Source: Hemicentrotus pulcherrimus
Lineage: Eukaryota; Echinodermata; Echinoidea; Camarodonta; Strongylocentrotidae
Direction of reading: 5' to 3'
DNA length: 22,882 nucleotides
Assembly: GCA_003118195.1 (NCBI GenBank)
Contig: BEXV01000300.1
Coordinates: 153,547-176,428 of the forward strand
The translations under genes were made by a program, and so were the position numbers. This document shows positions 21,076-22,882 of the stretch, one piece after another. Below the pieces are notes generated by a model. That model was not told the origin of the DNA, did not search any database, and was given only the letters and a program-made list of their open reading frames with translations. Position 1 is the first letter of the stretch, and every line of letters starts with the position of its first letter.

Positions 21076-21430
21076 CTCCTAAGCTAGAATGGTGGCGAGT
21101 CCTTGTCAGCATGCAAAGAGAGCGACGACGGCTACTAGCCAGCTAGTGCTACAGAGAGCAGGCGAGGAGCGAGAGAGCGTGAGAGAGCGAGACTAGAGAG
21201 AGGTATACACACCGCACACTGCACAGCTGTGTTTCTTGAGCCAAGTTCACTGCTGCTGTACAGAACGAAGGGCGCAAGATGCCAAGCAACGACCGTCTAC
21301 TCACTAGCCATTACACACTCACACACAAACACACACACTCTCTCCTAATGCTGCTGCTCAGTGCTGCTGCCGCCGAATCGAAACTCAGCACAAAAAAGAC
21401 ACTTGACACACGACTAGACGTGCTAGGTCA
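21076..21430 (-). promoter_or_regulatory. Candidate MBNL promoter / untranslated first exon
   Basis: This stretch is richer in G, C and CpG than the flanking DNA. On the minus strand it reads as a CT-rich leader-like sequence (repeated CTCTCGCTC-type tracts at 21203-21161) ending in a possible donor, GAG/GTGAAT, with the GT at 21075-21074. Joined to the acceptor at 19771 it would give a 1.3-kb first intron and a leader with small upstream ORFs, for example ATGCTGACAAGG starting at 21112. No TATA box was seen and the transcription start cannot be placed. The alternative is that it is just a CpG-rich intronic or upstream segment. Confidence 0.35.
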
Positions 21431-22145
21431 AAGGTCAATGAACATGGACTTCCGCCCGCCTGCTACAGACGTTGCCTTACCAACTCATGCTGATGATGAT
21501 TCGAAAGCTCACACGAGCTCAAAGAAACTACTAGCAGTTATGTTCCAAATAAACTGCACAGCCAACGTATTCCAAGCCACTGGCCAGTCAATCCTCTATT
21601 CATATAGCAAACACACAAAACAAAATCATATTTCGGTTTCTATTATACATCTCCCCTGTATGGGACCTTTAGTGTAAATGTAAGCTAGTCTGTTATCCTA
21701 GTCAGTCCTTGCTTAGGAGCTTCAAACAATTAAAAACACTTCCATGCAAAGAACGAGAATATAAATGTGGTTCGGGTTATAATTGCTACAAATATTAATT
21801 ATAGCATGCCTAACAAGTTTGTGTAAATTCAACAAATTGGGGATGAACGCTTGACACGTTCGATAAGAACTTCTAGAACAAGCTATCGATAAGTGGTTTG
21901 GAAGCAGCACCTACCACAAGGTCCATGGGAGAGAAAAGCTAAATGGATATAACCTTGTATGTATTCAATAGGGTAAAGAATAATAGAAGGGTCCAATCAG
22001 CATGAACGGTTTACTGGCATTGGATGCCAAGTTCACTGGTCTTTGGCCCTTAGCTCTCTCACAGCACCCGTGATAGTCTATCTAATCAGACCTCTAAACA
22101 TCAAACAAAACTTTGAAAAGGTGTACTGGCCATTGTAGCCTTCCC
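21431..22145. other. Upstream flank, no gene supported
   Basis: A 132-codon plus-strand frame runs from 21279 to 21677 with a hydrophobic LLMLLLSAAAA near its start, but no domain, and its first part covers CA and CTG repeats. The remainder is noncoding as far as I can see. Confidence 0.45.
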
Positions 22146-22588
22146 GGCTCTTCAAACGAGTAGCTAATTTCTTAAGTGGTCCAGCTTCAAGAATGTTTCT
22201 TGCCAAAAACATGGCTGTCATCAAAGATCTGTGGAAGTTCTGGTTGAACACCAATTCTTGGTAAAAATGGCATAAGACTGTGTGAAGAACATGAATGTGT
22301 CATATCTGCTCAAAGCCAGAAGAAGGGCTTTTAACTCCTGCCATTCAATACAGAGATCATGTCTTTCTGGATCTCCAACAGACAATATTGAATGCCTATG
22401 ATCTAATTACTTTTAAAATCATGAAGTTTCTTCAAGGTTTCATTGCAAAAACTTTTAAAAAAGCTAATGAGAATATTTCTGGCTCTTCAACAAACAACAT
22501 TGCATGCCCATAATCTAATTACTTCTATAAGCATGAAGTTTCATCAAGGCTTTATTGCAAAAATATTCAAACAAAGCTAACAAAAACA
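22146..22588 (+). repeat. Tandem repeat of 112-bp units
   Basis: Two clear units start at 22364 and 22476 (TTTCTGGATCTCCAACA and TTTCTGGCTCTTCAACA). They share CTAATTACTT, CATGAAGTTTC, TCAAGG and ATTGCAAAAA in order. A more diverged piece at 22146-22211 (GGCTCTTCAAAC, CTAATTTCTTAAG, CTTCAAG, TTGCCAAAAAC) lies about 223 bp, or two periods, before the first. The unit between is not recognisable. Open frames here are incidental. Confidence 0.75.
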
Positions 22589-22756
22589 TTTCAAATGTAA
22601 AATATGGCCTTCAGAGTCAGACTACAATATTTATGTAAATGACACATACTATAGTATGGAAAGATACGTTTTTAGGAGACTGAAAGGAATAGGCCAATAC
22701 ATTTTAATAAACACTTTGAAGTTTTTTTGAGTCATTGAAAAGGGCTGATGATATAC

Positions 22757-22882
22757 AGCCTTTTCACACACAGCTAAAATTCTTTAGACATGACTAGTTT
22801 AAACGTGTTTCGAACGTGTTTAAACTAATCACGAGCCTTTCACACACAGAAATTTCGGTGCGATCTTTAATCGTTTCGTGAT
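22757..22882. mobile_element. Incomplete palindromic repeat element at the window edge
   Basis: CCTTTTCACACACAG (22759-22773) and CCTTTCACACACAG (22836-22849) flank a 39-bp near-perfect palindrome at 22792-22830 containing two GTTTAAAC octamers (22797-22804 and 22818-22825) and a direct repeat of AACGTGTTT. The pattern suggests a MITE or other hairpin-bearing element; its right part is cut off. No coding content. Confidence 0.5.

Noticed and set aside
21279..21677. 132-codon plus-strand frame with a signal-like hydrophobic segment
   Set aside because: The hydrophobic run comes from CTG/CTGC-type repeat sequence, there is no domain, and the strand opposes the MBNL promoter model.
1..22882. 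CRISPR arrays, rRNA genes, bacterial operons or viral genes
   Set aside because: None seen; repeat spacing, composition and the intron-split MBNL exon all indicate animal nuclear DNA.

Overview
This window looks like a piece of an animal nuclear genome, most likely from a marine deuterostome invertebrate; a sea urchin is my best guess. The reasons are the AT-rich noncoding DNA, the absence of any prokaryote-style gene packing, many long CT/GA microsatellites, several tRNA-derived SINE relics and a short inverted-repeat DNA transposon. The species is an inference; nothing in the window names it.

Only one protein-coding exon can be supported. It lies on the minus strand at 19575-19742 and is the first coding exon of a muscleblind-like (MBNL) RNA-binding protein. 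It carries the complete first CCCH zinc finger and the first cysteine of the second, and ends at a clean GT donor exactly where vertebrate MBNL genes split. No second exon was found at lower coordinates, so 1-19574 is best read as the 5' part of a very long MBNL intron. A probable acceptor at 19771 means the coding exon starts at about 19770, and a CpG-rich, CT-rich stretch at about 21076-21430 could be an untranslated first exon and promoter. The gene therefore runs right to left.

Layout: 1-3.8 kb, AT-rich intron with four pyrimidine or purine microsatellites. 3.8-7.4 kb, mostly featureless intron with an 81-bp-spaced direct repeat. 7.4-8.3 kb, microsatellite and a probable nested insertion, where a SINE is split by a 0.46-kb element. 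8.3-12.9 kb, sparse intron with a minus-strand SINE and one odd 23-codon open frame. 12.9-13.2 kb, TAG and GAAG repeats. 14.5-15.3 kb, a possible conserved element, a MITE and another SINE. 16.3-18.5 kb, CpG-enriched patches and an octamer motif that could be intronic enhancers. 19.5-21.4 kb, the MBNL exon and presumed 5' region. 22.1-22.9 kb, a 112-bp tandem repeat and an incomplete palindromic element running off the edge.

I see no novel gene system. The most useful leads are clusters of YGCY motifs (the MBNL binding motif) in and beside the MBNL exon, which fit autoregulated splicing, and the three related SINEs, one of which appears to be interrupted by another element.
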